Assembly (NCBI GenBank): GCA_905147135.1
Contig: LR990065.1
Location: forward strand, 1,302,001-1,366,000
DNA from: Blastobasis lacticolella
Lineage: Eukaryota; Arthropoda; Insecta; Lepidoptera; Blastobasidae
Reading direction: 5' to 3'
DNA length: 64,000 nt
The position numbers were made by a program, and so were the translations under genes. How positions within the stretch are numbered: position 1 is the stretch's first letter; each line of letters opens with the position of its first letter. A model generated the notes under the pieces. It saw nothing but the letters and a program-made list of their open reading frames with translations. It did not search any database and was not told the origin of the DNA. Shown here piece after piece: positions 32,201-41,670 of this stretch.

Positions 32201-33211
32201 CAGCTAACTAAAAATATAAGTAGCCTTTACGATATTACTCACAACGTAAGAGAAGACACTAGACTGCAGGATTTCACCATTCACTTGTTCAAGCAAAGCA
32301 TAAAATTGCTCGACAAAATAAAGGGCGAGGTACCGAATCCGAGAACGGTTGACGCTCTAAAGGAGGCTTATAAGCAGAAATTCACAGCTTACGTAAACGA
32401 TACTCAATACAAGAAGGTTAAAACTCGGCTTGGGAATCAAAAGGTATTGATAGACACGATGGAGCATTCCCATCGTTATCTGAAACGTCTCGTTAACCAT
32501 CTAACAGCTCATATGGAAGACAAGACGGTTTTGAAGCACAGAGGCATGCTGCGATCCACCACACTCGTAAGCATGCTGGAAACCGAAATAAAGGATGAGC
32601 ACAAACACGTCTGCGAGAAATTCGGCTTGTGCAGACACGGGTATGGCTTTGCAGAGTTTCTCGCTGACGTTGTCTCTGAGACCCTCTTATCTCAAAACGA
32701 TCAAATGAAGATGTTATATGATTCTTTCACCGAAGTCGCAAAGAATACTGACATGAATAAATCCGTGCACTCTGACGTGAACAAGCAAATTGCGAGGATC
32801 ATAGATAGGGTAGAAAGGTGGAACAATCGCGGTTTAAGAGAGAACTTAGTGGTCACGAAAAATTTAATACGGGCAAGGAACCAGCCGATAGCTATTGTGG
32901 ATGGCGTTAAACTGACCGATTTGAATAAGACATTAGCACTGATGGAAGTAGTTAACACGTTACACGAATCTATGAAGGCAACAGAAGAGAAGCAGCAGGA
33001 TTGGAAAGACGTCCTTGCTAGTTTGAAGGACCTACGGGAAGGAGTTAGAACTGACGCTGAAGAAATTATGAAGGTAATAGTAACACAGTTTCAAGAGGCC
33101 CTGAGCTCTATGGACGAGCATACGTCTAAAAACCTAAATGAGAAGTTAAGGATATTGTTATCTCAACCACCTTATGTGCCCTATTCCGTTAGAAAAGGAA
33201 TACAAGATTAA
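29232..33211 (+). CDS. Secreted Thr-rich protein, paralog 1 (two exons)
   Basis: Exon 1 is 29232-29265 and exon 2 is 31359-33211, joined in phase 1 (donor G|GTAAGTG, acceptor ATTTCCAG). The predicted protein has 628 residues. It starts MLWLIFFLNLVELPQDEG, a short hydrophobic signal peptide. Residues 27-41 hold IDLGPQWNFEYRFDP. Residues 88-135 are SKE/SKD-rich, and an acidic patch lies near 141-155. Residues 188-280 are threonine repeats (TRTKTTTTRTKTTT), likely O-glycosylated if secreted. Residues 298-628 form a mostly helical, charged domain with KHVCEKFGLCR near 427. The same layout recurs in the gene at 35420-38399. I do not recognise the family; a glue, silk, egg or cuticle role are all guesses. 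Exon 1 is inferred from splice signals and its likeness to the second gene. The 2.1-kb intron holds SINEs and a MITE. Confidence 0.85.
29330..29540 (+). mobile_element. SINE-C copy, internally deleted
   Basis: ATCACAGCCCATAACAGTC, GGGCCTCTCCCA, GCAGGCGGGTTGGAGATCGC, CGCCTTGTACGACACCC and GACACCACACGGCC. It lacks the middle found at 17.8 kb. It lies in the intron of paralog 1. Confidence 0.85.
29575..30147. mobile_element. Harbinger-like MITE, 573 bp
   Basis: The ends are GGGCCGATTGTTCAATCCTC continuing AGATAAA, and the exact complement, with TTA duplicated on both sides (29572-29574 and 30148-30150). A 3-bp TWA target and GGGCC ends fit PIF/Harbinger. Subterminal GTCTGTTA and TAACAGAC are also mirrored. 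No transposase. It lies in the intron of paralog 1. Confidence 0.88.
30899..31025 (-). mobile_element. SINE-A fragment
   Basis: TTTTGGCGTCAATATCACGG, GATTACAGTGGACCAACTGC and AACAGGGGAACTTGATTAGA are the distal half of SINE-A with about 15% changes. Intronic. Confidence 0.85.
31033..31298 (-). mobile_element. SINE-C copy, reverse, full length
   Basis: GGCCGTGTGGTGTCCGGCAG, TCGTACAAGGCGACTAATG, CACTGCGATCTCCAACTCGC and CAGTAGACTGTTGTGGGCTG. It ends 60 bases before the exon 2 acceptor of paralog 1. Confidence 0.88.
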
Positions 33212-33759
33212 ATTTGTTTAATATTATTGTTATTTTATTGGATTGCCTACAGTCTAAATACTAATCTGTGGATGACACGGTACGGGAGGAGATGCCAATA
33301 TTAATTAAGTACATTTACAGATTTCACCTCTCCTACCCGTAATTCTGTGATTTGTTTTTAACTATCATAATATAAGATTTAACTAGGTATGCATTGGACT
33401 GAAAGCTCACCAAAAAATATGTGAAGGTTTCTAAGAGGTGGTAGAAACGTATGTTGGCGTGCCTGTTTTGAAAGTACGCACATAAACACTGTTTTCAAAG
33501 ATAACTAAATAACTACAAAGTATACTTTTATCAAAACAAACCTTATTTTATAGTGCAAAATGATAAGTAACAAACAACAAATCTTTTATTAATCTTTTGA
33601 ACTTTATTTAACAAAAAAATGCATTTTAAGTTAAAATGATTTATGAATCGGTAGTCAAAATAAAAAATTATCTTAGATGGGACACTATAATTATAATTTA
33701 ATAAAAATCTGTAGAAGCACTGCGGCCATTCATCACTTATTGGTAGCAATTTTGCATGG
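33212..33759. other. 3' flank of paralog 1
   Basis: AT-rich. AATAAA first appears near 33659 and again near 33699, so the 3' untranslated region may be about 450-500 bases. No other feature. Confidence 0.45.
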
Positions 33760-34480
33760 TCATAATCAACGTATCTTCCCATAGGATAATTCTTCAGATA
33801 TGGCGGAAGTGCTCAAAGAATCCATCTTCCGTCCGCAAATTTTTCGGTAAACTGCGTGATTATTTCCGCTGGACGCGTGTTCAATAGGATTTAAATCCAG
33901 GGACTAGGCGGGCCAGTCTAGAAACGCGACATCATCTTGTAACTACTGAGTTACGACTGCAGCCGTATGTGGATGAGCATTGTCATGCATCAATATAAAA
34001 TCTTGCCACATTTGCAATCGGTTTGGTAAGATTGCTGGTCTCAGAACATCATCACGTTATTTTCTAGCAGTTAGAGTAACCTGTACCATAAAGAGGTCAG
34101 TCATCTCGCCAGGGTGTCATCATCATCCTCCTAGCGCTTATCCCGGCCTCTGCCAGGGTCCACTTTCCTACCCAATCTTCTCCACTTCGTCCGGTCTTCG
34201 GCATCCTCTCGTCATAAGCCGTCACGCCAGGGTGTATTATCGCCAATACCCTGATTGTCCCACCATGATATTAGTTGGACTTCATGAGGGTGTCGAAGGC
34301 GGCCTCTTATTCGGATGTTCGCCAAACACGTGTGAATCCGGATGTAATCTAACCCGGAATTAATCATTAATCTTAATCTAATTCATCAGAAAACTTCACC
34401 TTGGGCCTTTGGAAATTATCCCAAATGTTCCTTGGTCCATAGTAATCTGCGTCCGCGATTGCTTTTGCGTAATGGTGCTA
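33760..34480 (-). pseudogene. Dead Tc1-like transposase
   Basis: In reverse the pieces read VKFSDESRF-like (FSDE), then ILMHDNAHPHTAAVV, then LDWPA*SPDLNPIEH. These are the catalytic landmarks of Tc1/mariner DDE transposases. Stops and frameshifts throughout show it is inactive. The N-terminal helix-turn-helix is not seen. A later SINE-type insertion interrupts it. Confidence 0.8.
34118..34235 (-). mobile_element. SINE tail inserted in Tc1 remnant
   Basis: Flanked by an 11-bp duplication, CGCCAGGGTGT at 34107-34117 and 34225-34235. The insert starts CATCATCATCCTCC, the reverse of a GATGATG tail, followed by TAGCGCTTATCCCGG. The perfect duplication shows target-primed insertion after the transposon was in place. 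Confidence 0.85.
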
Positions 34481-34829
34481 TCCAATGCCATCTTCAGAAG
34501 TGGTACTACAGAAGTGGTTAGTGGTAAGTGGTGGTGTTAGACAGAGCTGACGCGTCAGTTAGAGGCGCCATTTTTTACAGTACGCGCGAGAATTTCGCAA
34601 TTTTGATAAACTTTGGAAATATGCGGAAAAATAAGTACGCGTCTGAAAAGTATGCAAACGCACATATATCACTTACACTAGAAACGTAATCAATAAATGA
34701 GTTTGCATACAGTAAAAAATTTACCTCTTTTATTACTTTCTTTTTCATTTCAAGTGCGTTGCACAGATTGAAGATGAGTAATTCGCAAAATTTGCATAAT
34801 AAAGTGGAACTAGTGTACAAAAGGTGATT

Positions 34830-35097
34830 TATTTCAATTTCAATTTATTTATTTTCAGACAACAGAGATCGATTTTTGTTAGTAGTACAGATATCTTACA
34901 AACTATATTAGTAAAACACTTTTTAATTCTGGAATATGAAATATGATTTACCTTTACGACAACCTTTACAAATGCCTGCCATATAGGTGAATCATACCTA
35001 TCAGCTATAACCTGCAGGATACAGTTCGGGCTGCTGCGCACGCGCCTTAATAACGAAGCAGTTCTTTTGCGCCTTATGGCGTGAAAGCCGTCCACTC
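34830..35097 (-). pseudogene. LINE ORF2 C-terminal remnant (R1/Jockey type)
   Basis: Reverse translation gives MDGFHAIRRKRTASLLRRVR, then SSPNCILQVIADRYDSPIW. Basic RKR..SLLRR..SSPN..L..IADR endings are usual for R1/Jockey-group ORF2. It lies about 320 bases upstream of exon 1 of paralog 2. Confidence 0.65.
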
Positions 35098-35340
35098 TCT
35101 ATACCTACTTATTTTTAATTTAATATGAAATAGTTTATTCTTTTACATTACAGTCCATAATAGCCTAATAATAGTCAGTTTCCGTTCGCTAGTCACTTTA
35201 TAAAACGGCTAGTTCATTAATTTTTTTTATTTTGGTTGGTTTGGTACCTATATATATATTCTTAATAATGTTACATGCGTTCATAGCGTAAAATCATTTG
35301 AAGCAAAGGATTTCACATTTCGTCAATAAAAATAAACCGA

Positions 35341-35419
35341 GTCATAAAAATCCCAATATAGTTTAACTTTACATTCAAAGTAAGCCTTTGACCATAACGT
35401 TAAAAGTTAACAGTATGCC
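35341..35419 (+). promoter_or_regulatory. Possible promoter of paralog 2
   Basis: GTCATAAAAATCC, a TATA-like stretch, lies about 75 bases before the ATG, then AAGCCTTTGACCA. The latter resembles a block before paralog 1. Evidence is positional only. Confidence 0.35.
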
Positions 35420-38399
35420 ATGCTGTGGTTCTTCTCGGTTATCAATTTAATATGTAAGTAAACTTAAGATTTGCATTTATCGTATACGTACCGAATTTTT
35501 TAAATAATTATAAGGCACTGTACTTACCTTATAATTATGTTAAGGATGTAATGGGGATCCGAATATAATACTGTCTGTGCCTATGTCTAGATAATAATCT
35601 CTACTACCTATATAAAACATCAAATTGCAGTGCTAACTTAGGTACAAGCATTGCTTAGTTTCTGACTAGATGGTCCAGTATGGTTTTGTAAAAGTATGCA
35701 AATAATGAATTGTGCGTTTCTCACACGGTTTGCATCAGTTAGTCGAGATGTACCTGAGAGTAACACTGTCATAGTAAAGTTAAATACTAGGTAATATGAA
35801 TTAAATCACCTTTTATACATTAGTTCCATCATTCATTATATTGTATAAAATCATTACTATTGTTATATTTTGTTTATATAACATCATTGCTTGAAGATGA
35901 GTATAAGTAATTTGAAACCGGTTGCAATTTTATAAAATTTGCTTAATAAAGTGGAGCTAGTGTACAAAAGTTTAATTTAATTCATAAATGGAGCTCCATC
36001 ATGAAATGACAACACAAAGTGTTAAATATTTAAATACTAATAATCAACATTATTTTCCAGACATATCGACATGTGGTGGCTCACATATTTTAGAAATAAA
36101 AGGGGATGTCGACCTTGGCTCAAAATGGAATTATGCGTATTCGATAAGGCCTTACATGAGAGATGACAGGAAACATCTGCAACTAAACAACCAACATTCT
36201 TTTGATAATTGGGACGGAATATTAAGGGAATTGTATGGAATTAATGAGACTACGAAGGTTGACAGCTCTAACGAAAACACTGTACCGCCAGAAACCAGAA
36301 AACCAGAGACACAAACAAAAATTGCAACCAGAACTGTAACTAACAAAACTATAACTACGAAAACTATAACTACGAAAACTATGACTACGAAAACTATAAC
36401 TAAGACAGCTAAAACAAAGACAACTGTCCAAAATACTAAATTACAATATTACAGTCGGATATTAACTGATAAGGATAACTTGCGAACTGAAAGTCCTACG
36501 TCAACAACTACACAATCTTTAGATGGCAAGGAAACTACAGCAAACGAAACTACAGTAAACGAAACTACAACCAACGAAACTACAACCGACGAAACTACAA
36601 CCGACGAAACTACAGATATACCAACAAGTACAGAACCAGTTATATCAACAACTACACAATCTTTAGATGACGTCGAAACTACAGTTACAGACGATATAGT
36701 CACAACTACACAAACTTCAGATAATCTTTCATCGTCTATTAGTCAATTTACAAATAGAGAAGATGGGAACAGTACCAACGAAAGTAAATACCAAGATACT
36801 ACTTCAATAACGTCAAAGAAAACTAAATCTAAACATCACTCGTCAACTACTAAGGTTAATAAGCGTAAACACCAAAAGAAAACTACTACCAAAGAACCTA
36901 AACACAGATTTAATATTAAAAAGAAGATTGTTCGGACTACAATGTTAGATGCTATGCTTGTTGAAAGAGCACACTTAGATTCAGTGACAGAATCTAAGGT
37001 ATCATCAGATTCTTCTGAAGAATCTAAAGAATTTTTCAACAGAAATAAGAAAGAAGATAAACACAATGCCTATAATGAACAACAATTATATGTATTAACT
37101 TTTAGAGAGAAAGAGACACAAAAAGCTCCTGAAAATAAAAGTTATGATGTAGACGATAATGATCACATGTCTAAATCATACAGCAATGAGTCTACAAGTT
37201 GTGAGTCGGACCATTCGTCTGATACGACTACTACCACGAGACCGGTTGAGACTTCCTTTGAGAAACATGTTGCAAAAACAAATGATCTACCATCATCAAC
37301 AGATTCGGAAAATTCGTCATCTGAGGTTGTTAAAACTCCAGGTTATTTAAGTTCAAGATTGAAAAAACAATCTACTAAACCCAACAATGTGTCTTTAAAT
37401 AACATAATTGAAGGAAAAGGGAGACCTGTTTTAGATCTATTAGAAAAAACTGGTTTCCCGTACAATGTCACCCAGAACTCAGCTTTAAAAGACCTCATGG
37501 TCCACGTGTTCAAACAAACTCAAGATGTTTTAGACCAAATAAAACGCAAAGTACATCATACTAGAAAAATTGATTTTATAACAAACGAATACATCTCGAA
37601 ATACAGAGAGTATTCGAGAAGCATGCGGAATAGAAAAGTCAAAACTAAATTAGGTGGACAGAAAGTAATATTTAACACGCTAGATACATCAAGACATATT
37701 ACAAATAGGTTAATAAATCTTTTATTGGCTCAGTCTGATTACAAGTCCGCCCTGACGCGTGAACATAGGAACGACAAAAGAGAAATTTTAACAGCAATTG
37801 ATAAGCTCTATCAAGGTCTTTACAAACATGTTTGTGAAAAGTATAAATTATGTCGATCTACCTATGGGTATCTAAACTTCATTGTCGATATGTTGAACCA
37901 AATCCTACGCTGTAGTGACGACAGAATGAATTTAGCTTTGTTTGCGTTTAAATATGCGTTTCTGAGGGTTGATCTCAGTCCCATTTTTAATGCAGAGCGA
38001 TTAGAAAAAACCAGACGTATGTTGGATGATGCAATAAATTGGGAAAGTTCACGATTGCGGAACACAATAATTGTACTGCGAAATATTGTAGGTGCAAGAA
38101 ACAGACCTATAGAGGTATGGCCGGGTATGCGCAAGGAAACGATCGAATATACAGTGGCAATTACGGAAATATTCAACGAGTTTGACGAGAAAATAAGCGC
38201 TACAAATGAAAATAAAGCATCATGGAATGCTATGAAAGACAGTTTGGAACGATACGTCAATGGCGAGGATACAGCTTTAATATCGAAGATAATGTTAAAT
38301 TTCATGTATCAAGTTAAACGGGAAGGTGTAGAAAAATTTGACAGGGTATCAGTAGAGATAATAAAAGGCAATTTAAATTATGTGTTAAAACATAGATGA
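35420..38399 (+). CDS. Secreted Thr-rich protein, paralog 2 (two exons)
   Basis: Exon 1 is 35420-35453 (donor T|GTAAGTA) and exon 2 is 36061-38399 (acceptor TTATTTTCCAG), phase 1 as in paralog 1. The predicted protein has 790 residues and starts MLWFFSVINLIYISTCGG. An ATG at 35988 keeps the frame open upstream of the acceptor but is intronic. Residues 28-42 hold VDLGSKWNYAYSIRP. Residues 88-245 are threonine-rich with KTITTKTMTTKT and NETT/DETT repeats, giving many N-x-T sites. A basic KSKHHSSTTK stretch and an acidic serine-rich stretch follow. Residues 459-790 match the C-terminal domain of paralog 1: FKQ..D.LD.IK, RKVKTKLGGQKV, KHVCEKYKLCR near 600, and VGARNRPIEVWPG. The middle shares composition but not sequence. 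It is likely secreted and glycosylated; its function is unknown. Confidence 0.87.
35806..35970. mobile_element. Small element in intron of paralog 2
   Basis: AATCACCTTTTATACATTAG at the left is mirrored by CTAGTGTACAAAAG near the right end. The right half (GAAGATGAGTA, AATAAAGTGGAGCTAGTGTA) is repeated directly at about 34762-34828. It is probably a MITE; its target site is unclear. Confidence 0.5.
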
Positions 38400-38468
38400 G
38401 CAAAATTTGCAGCGGTCATAGGTCATAGACCTAGAATGTTTGTTACTATAGAATACTTTATATTACTG

Positions 38469-38474
38469 AATAAA
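38469..38474 (+). terminator. Polyadenylation signal of paralog 2
   Basis: AATAAA lies 70 bases after the stop codon, in an AT-rich stretch. This is the usual distance for an insect 3' end. Confidence 0.6.
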
Positions 38475-38799
38475 ATATTTTTATTTTATATTAACCATTG
38501 ATGAAATTCTAATTAATGCAATTATTTACAAAATTACGTAAGTACTTTGTAGTCTACAGGTCGATACCTAGCGATAAATGGAGTGGATAATTTATAACGT
38601 TATCTATAGAAATGCTATAGAAACTTTCCGGCTAGGTGTTAACTTTGTTAGACAGACAATCAGACACATTGATTTTATCAATCACTCCCAACTGTTTAGA
38701 ACAGAAATGTCAAAAATCCTTGCCTTCAGTTTTGTCATACTATTTACCAATCTTTCAAAATATAAATCTTTGTTAAAAAAATAATAATGTTGAAAACTT

Positions 38800-39085
38800 C
38801 GTGCGCGCTCCGATTGCTCGTTCAATGATTTTAATTTCTTTTATTACATCACACATCATTACAGCACGTAGGTACGCCAAAATGTCAAAACTTTAGAGCT
38901 CGCTCCGCTCGCTCATTTATTTATTGCTCACCGCAGCTTTTAATACTCAAAATATAACAAATATCAAGCTCGCTAGCAAACCCAAAATGTCAAAAATTTC
39001 GAGGTCGCTTCGCTAACTTATTCATAGGTTTCAGATACTTTTCTTACCATTCTCCTAGCTCGTTGCGGTTACTCATTCATTGATT
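38800..39085 (+). repeat. Degenerate ~60-bp tandem repeat, second array
   Basis: Three to four monomers with CAAAATGTCAAAACTTTAG, GAGCTCGCTCCGCTCGCTCA and CACCGCAGCTTTT. They are related to 4140-4375. A further weak monomer lies near 39545-39605. Confidence 0.7.
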
Positions 39086-39131
39086 TCCTTAAATTAGTTT
39101 TCCTTATTATTAAATTTTATGTAGGTATGTA

Positions 39132-39318
39132 TCTTTATATATATAATTCTTCTGTGAGTGTGTATGTCACTGAACTTCTCTCAAACGACTGGACCGATTT
39201 TGATGAAATTTTTTGTGTGTGTTCAAGGGGATCTGGGAATGGTTTAGATTCACAATTTTGGTTTGAAATTTTCAAATTAAAGACGTGTAGACAGGACAAC
39301 GTCTGTCGGGTCCGCTAG
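39132..39318 (+). mobile_element. Short non-autonomous Helitron
   Basis: Begins TCTTTATATATATAATTCTT and ends GTCTGTCGGGTCCGCTAG, the CTAG 3' terminus of lepidopteran Helitrons. A small hairpin (GACAG..CTGTC) lies just before the end. It is inserted between A (39131) and T (39319), as Helitrons do, with no target duplication. Confidence 0.85.
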
Positions 39319-39394
39319 TTTAGTTATAATATTATAATAATAGTCATTCTGCACGTCTTATCTGCATTTAATTTTCAAATCCTACCTTTGTTGT

Positions 39395-39510
39395 TTAGGC
39401 CTACTGGAAGAGATTTCTTTTAGAGATAAAAAGTGCCTGTTGTGTCACTAATCTGTACTTTCTGTATTTGTTATCTTGTGTACAATAAACTGTTAAATAA
39501 TAATAATGAA
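39395..39510 (+). mobile_element. LINE 3' tail fragment
   Basis: CTGGAAGAGATTTCTTTTAG, then GTTATCTTGTGTACAATAAA and CTGTTAAATAATAATAAT. It matches the reverse copy at 25120-25235. Confidence 0.75.
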
Positions 39511-39624
39511 ACTATTGTGAGGATCACCCATAGCTGTTAAGACCAAAAATGTCTAAAATCATTCTCTCATTAATTTAATCAAGCTTTTATAACCCAAAAT
39601 ATCATAAATTATAAGTGGTGTAAG

Positions 39625-40515
39625 ATTTAGCATGGCCTCCATGGCTGTAGTTGGTGTCGTCCTCATGCAGCCCGTTGTAGCTATGCACGCTAATCTTTGC
39701 AGTTTTTGAAGTTTACTTACTGTTGTTTGTTTAGTCTTAGTCCACCATACTACAGCCCCATATCATTTTTGGCCCCAAGATTTGCCTACCATTTTACTAC
39801 ATTGCCAGAATGTAATTGTAATAATTGCTTTTTTAAGCCTCGTTTCAATGTGGCTGTTCCAATTCAGTTTGTTGTCTAAAGTTATGTCAAGATATTTTAC
39901 CTCATATGACAAAGTAAGCTGTTTGTTAAATAGGTTAGGTAGTCTATAGTTCCCTAGTACCCTTTTGTTCGTAAACATTACCATTTCAGTTTTGGCTGGA
40001 TTTACTGAGAGGCCATAGTCTTTACACCATTTCTCCACCTCTCTCAGTGCCATCTGCGTTACTCCCATCACAGTGTCGGCGTTGTTTCACGTTGTGAGTA
40101 TAGCTATAAAAATCATCAGCATACCCTACTGCATAAAAGTACTTTTTGTAAAGTTGTGTTATCAGAGTGTTAGCTAGCAGATTCCACAGGAGAAGCGAGA
40201 GTACTCCTCCCTGTGGGCAGCCCCTTGTTACTGATACCTGTTTATTAGGATTGTTTTCGAGCTGTTCTCGACTCTTTTGCTGAGCATGTTTTCTATCCAT
40301 CCCGAGATAGTTTCGGATACCTTGTGCTTGTTTAGTACGTTTCCAATGCTTGTGAAGTTAGTTTTATCCAAGGCACCATCGATGTCTATGAAGGTTCTTA
40401 GACAAATTGATTTGGATTGAAGGGCACCCTCAATTTTACTTACCACTGTGTGTAGTGCCGATTCAGTTGACTTATTATTACCCTTGCAGTATGCATGTTG
40501 GTTTTTGCGAATAAA
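39625..40515 (-). pseudogene. Broken LINE reverse transcriptase (R1/LOA/I group)
   Basis: Reading right to left in three frames: STESALHTVVSKIEGALQSK, FIDIDGALD (motif A, degenerate), VTRGCPQGGVLSLLLWNLLA (motif B), AVGYADDF (motif C), YGLSVNPAKTEMVMFTNK, then LACIATTGCMRTTPTTAMEA. At least two frameshifts break the ORF. The 5' half and the 3' end are missing. Confidence 0.85.
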
Positions 40516-40814
40516 TAAATAAATAAAAAGGTATTTATTTAGCATTTAGCTCAGACATATAACACTAAAAATAATAACATAAAATTAAAATAAATTATAC
40601 AAAGAGAAAAAAAAATAGTAAGAGAAAAAAATATATATACAGGATGTAAAAAGACCGCTAGCATTAATTGAAACCTCATATTCTACCCATGAAACTGAAC
40701 AACTTTCCCCAAGAAACCGCGGAAATGACTTCATAATTTCGCTACCTAACATAAATCATATCGCACACGATAACCACGGATTATACAGCTGGTCTAAGTT
40801 CACACAAAATCTGT

Positions 40815-41120
40815 TCATTGAATGACAGGCGCCTGGTGGCGGACTTGAGACTCCTATATGACATCATTCATAGCGGAGTTGATAGTCCACAACTATTGTC
40901 ACGGGTTTTGCTGTGCGCGGGTTCGCCGCGCGCGCGCCGCGGCGGCCGCTGGCCGCGGCTACTCGACCACCGTCGTGCGCGCAGCAGTTATGCCTTAAGT
41001 CCTCCTATCAATAGGGCCATAGATCTATATGAGAAGCACGTCTCCGGTACTCTCGATATTTTTCATCTCAGTCGTGTGCAATTTTCGAATGGTGTTCTTC
41101 AGTTTTTCCAGTCGCAGTGA
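40815..41120 (+). pseudogene. LINE ORF2 C-terminus
   Basis: The frame reads NDRRLVADLRLLYDIIHSGV, DSPQLLSRVLLC, then SPPINRAIDLYEKHVSGTLD and a TGA. The ERR.VADL.FLY.I..G..DSP.LL pattern is common to Jockey/CR1/R4 ORF2 ends. A CA-rich run follows at 41128-41200. It is distinct from the intact element downstream. Confidence 0.7.
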
Positions 41121-41127
41121 AGGATCT

Positions 41128-41200
41128 TACACACAAACAAACGCACACTCACACACACATACACACACTCACACACACATATGCACAAACACACATACAG
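41128..41200. repeat. CA-rich microsatellite
   Basis: CACACACA and CACTCACACACACAT runs directly follow the LINE end and may be its 3' tail. Confidence 0.85.
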
Positions 41201-41555
41201 AGTCAGTGGGAGAATAGACAAAATGTATCTGCGTGATTTACGCGGCTGACCTGTTTTGATAATTGTCTGCACATTTTATTAATAAAATAGTGGTTATTGT
41301 GAATAGTTAAAAATAAAACTTTATCAGTACATTTTAGAATTGGTGCCGCATGTAGTGACATACGTAACTATCTCAAAATTTGTGTAATAATCTGTTTTGT
41401 GAGTGGGAACTGCTTGGAATCTATTGACTTGTTACGAACATAATTGTGAGGTTGAGGGTACGTGACGGCACTCTTGTATCGCTCTGCATCGCGCTTATAT
41501 TGCTGCACCAGTACACAACATTAAAGAAGGCTAATTTCGTGCCGGCGACCTCTGA

Positions 41556-41627
41556 ACGAGTGGTGTAGTGGTGATGCAATTGACTTGCGTCCGGGAGCTC
41601 CGAGTTCAAATCCTACTCCCACTGCTA
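41556..41627 (+). other. tRNA-like segment before ORF1
   Basis: GAGTGGTGTAGTGGTGATGC looks like an A box and GAGTTCAAATCCTACTCCC like a B box, about 40 bases apart. Stem pairing is weak, so it is not a functional tRNA. It could act as an internal RNA polymerase III promoter or mark a captured SINE head. It ends about 45 bases before the ORF1 start. Confidence 0.5.
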
Positions 41628-41670
41628 TTGTTATTTTTTATTTTATTTTTTTCCTCCTCTTATTTTCAAA

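Noticed and set aside
35988..36060. ATG at 35988 as the start of paralog 2
   Set aside because: It lies in the intron, before a strong TTATTTTCCAG acceptor. The 34-base exon at 35420 matches the structure of paralog 1.
41029..41217. 62-codon frame ending in SHTHTHTHT
   Set aside because: Translation of the CA microsatellite.
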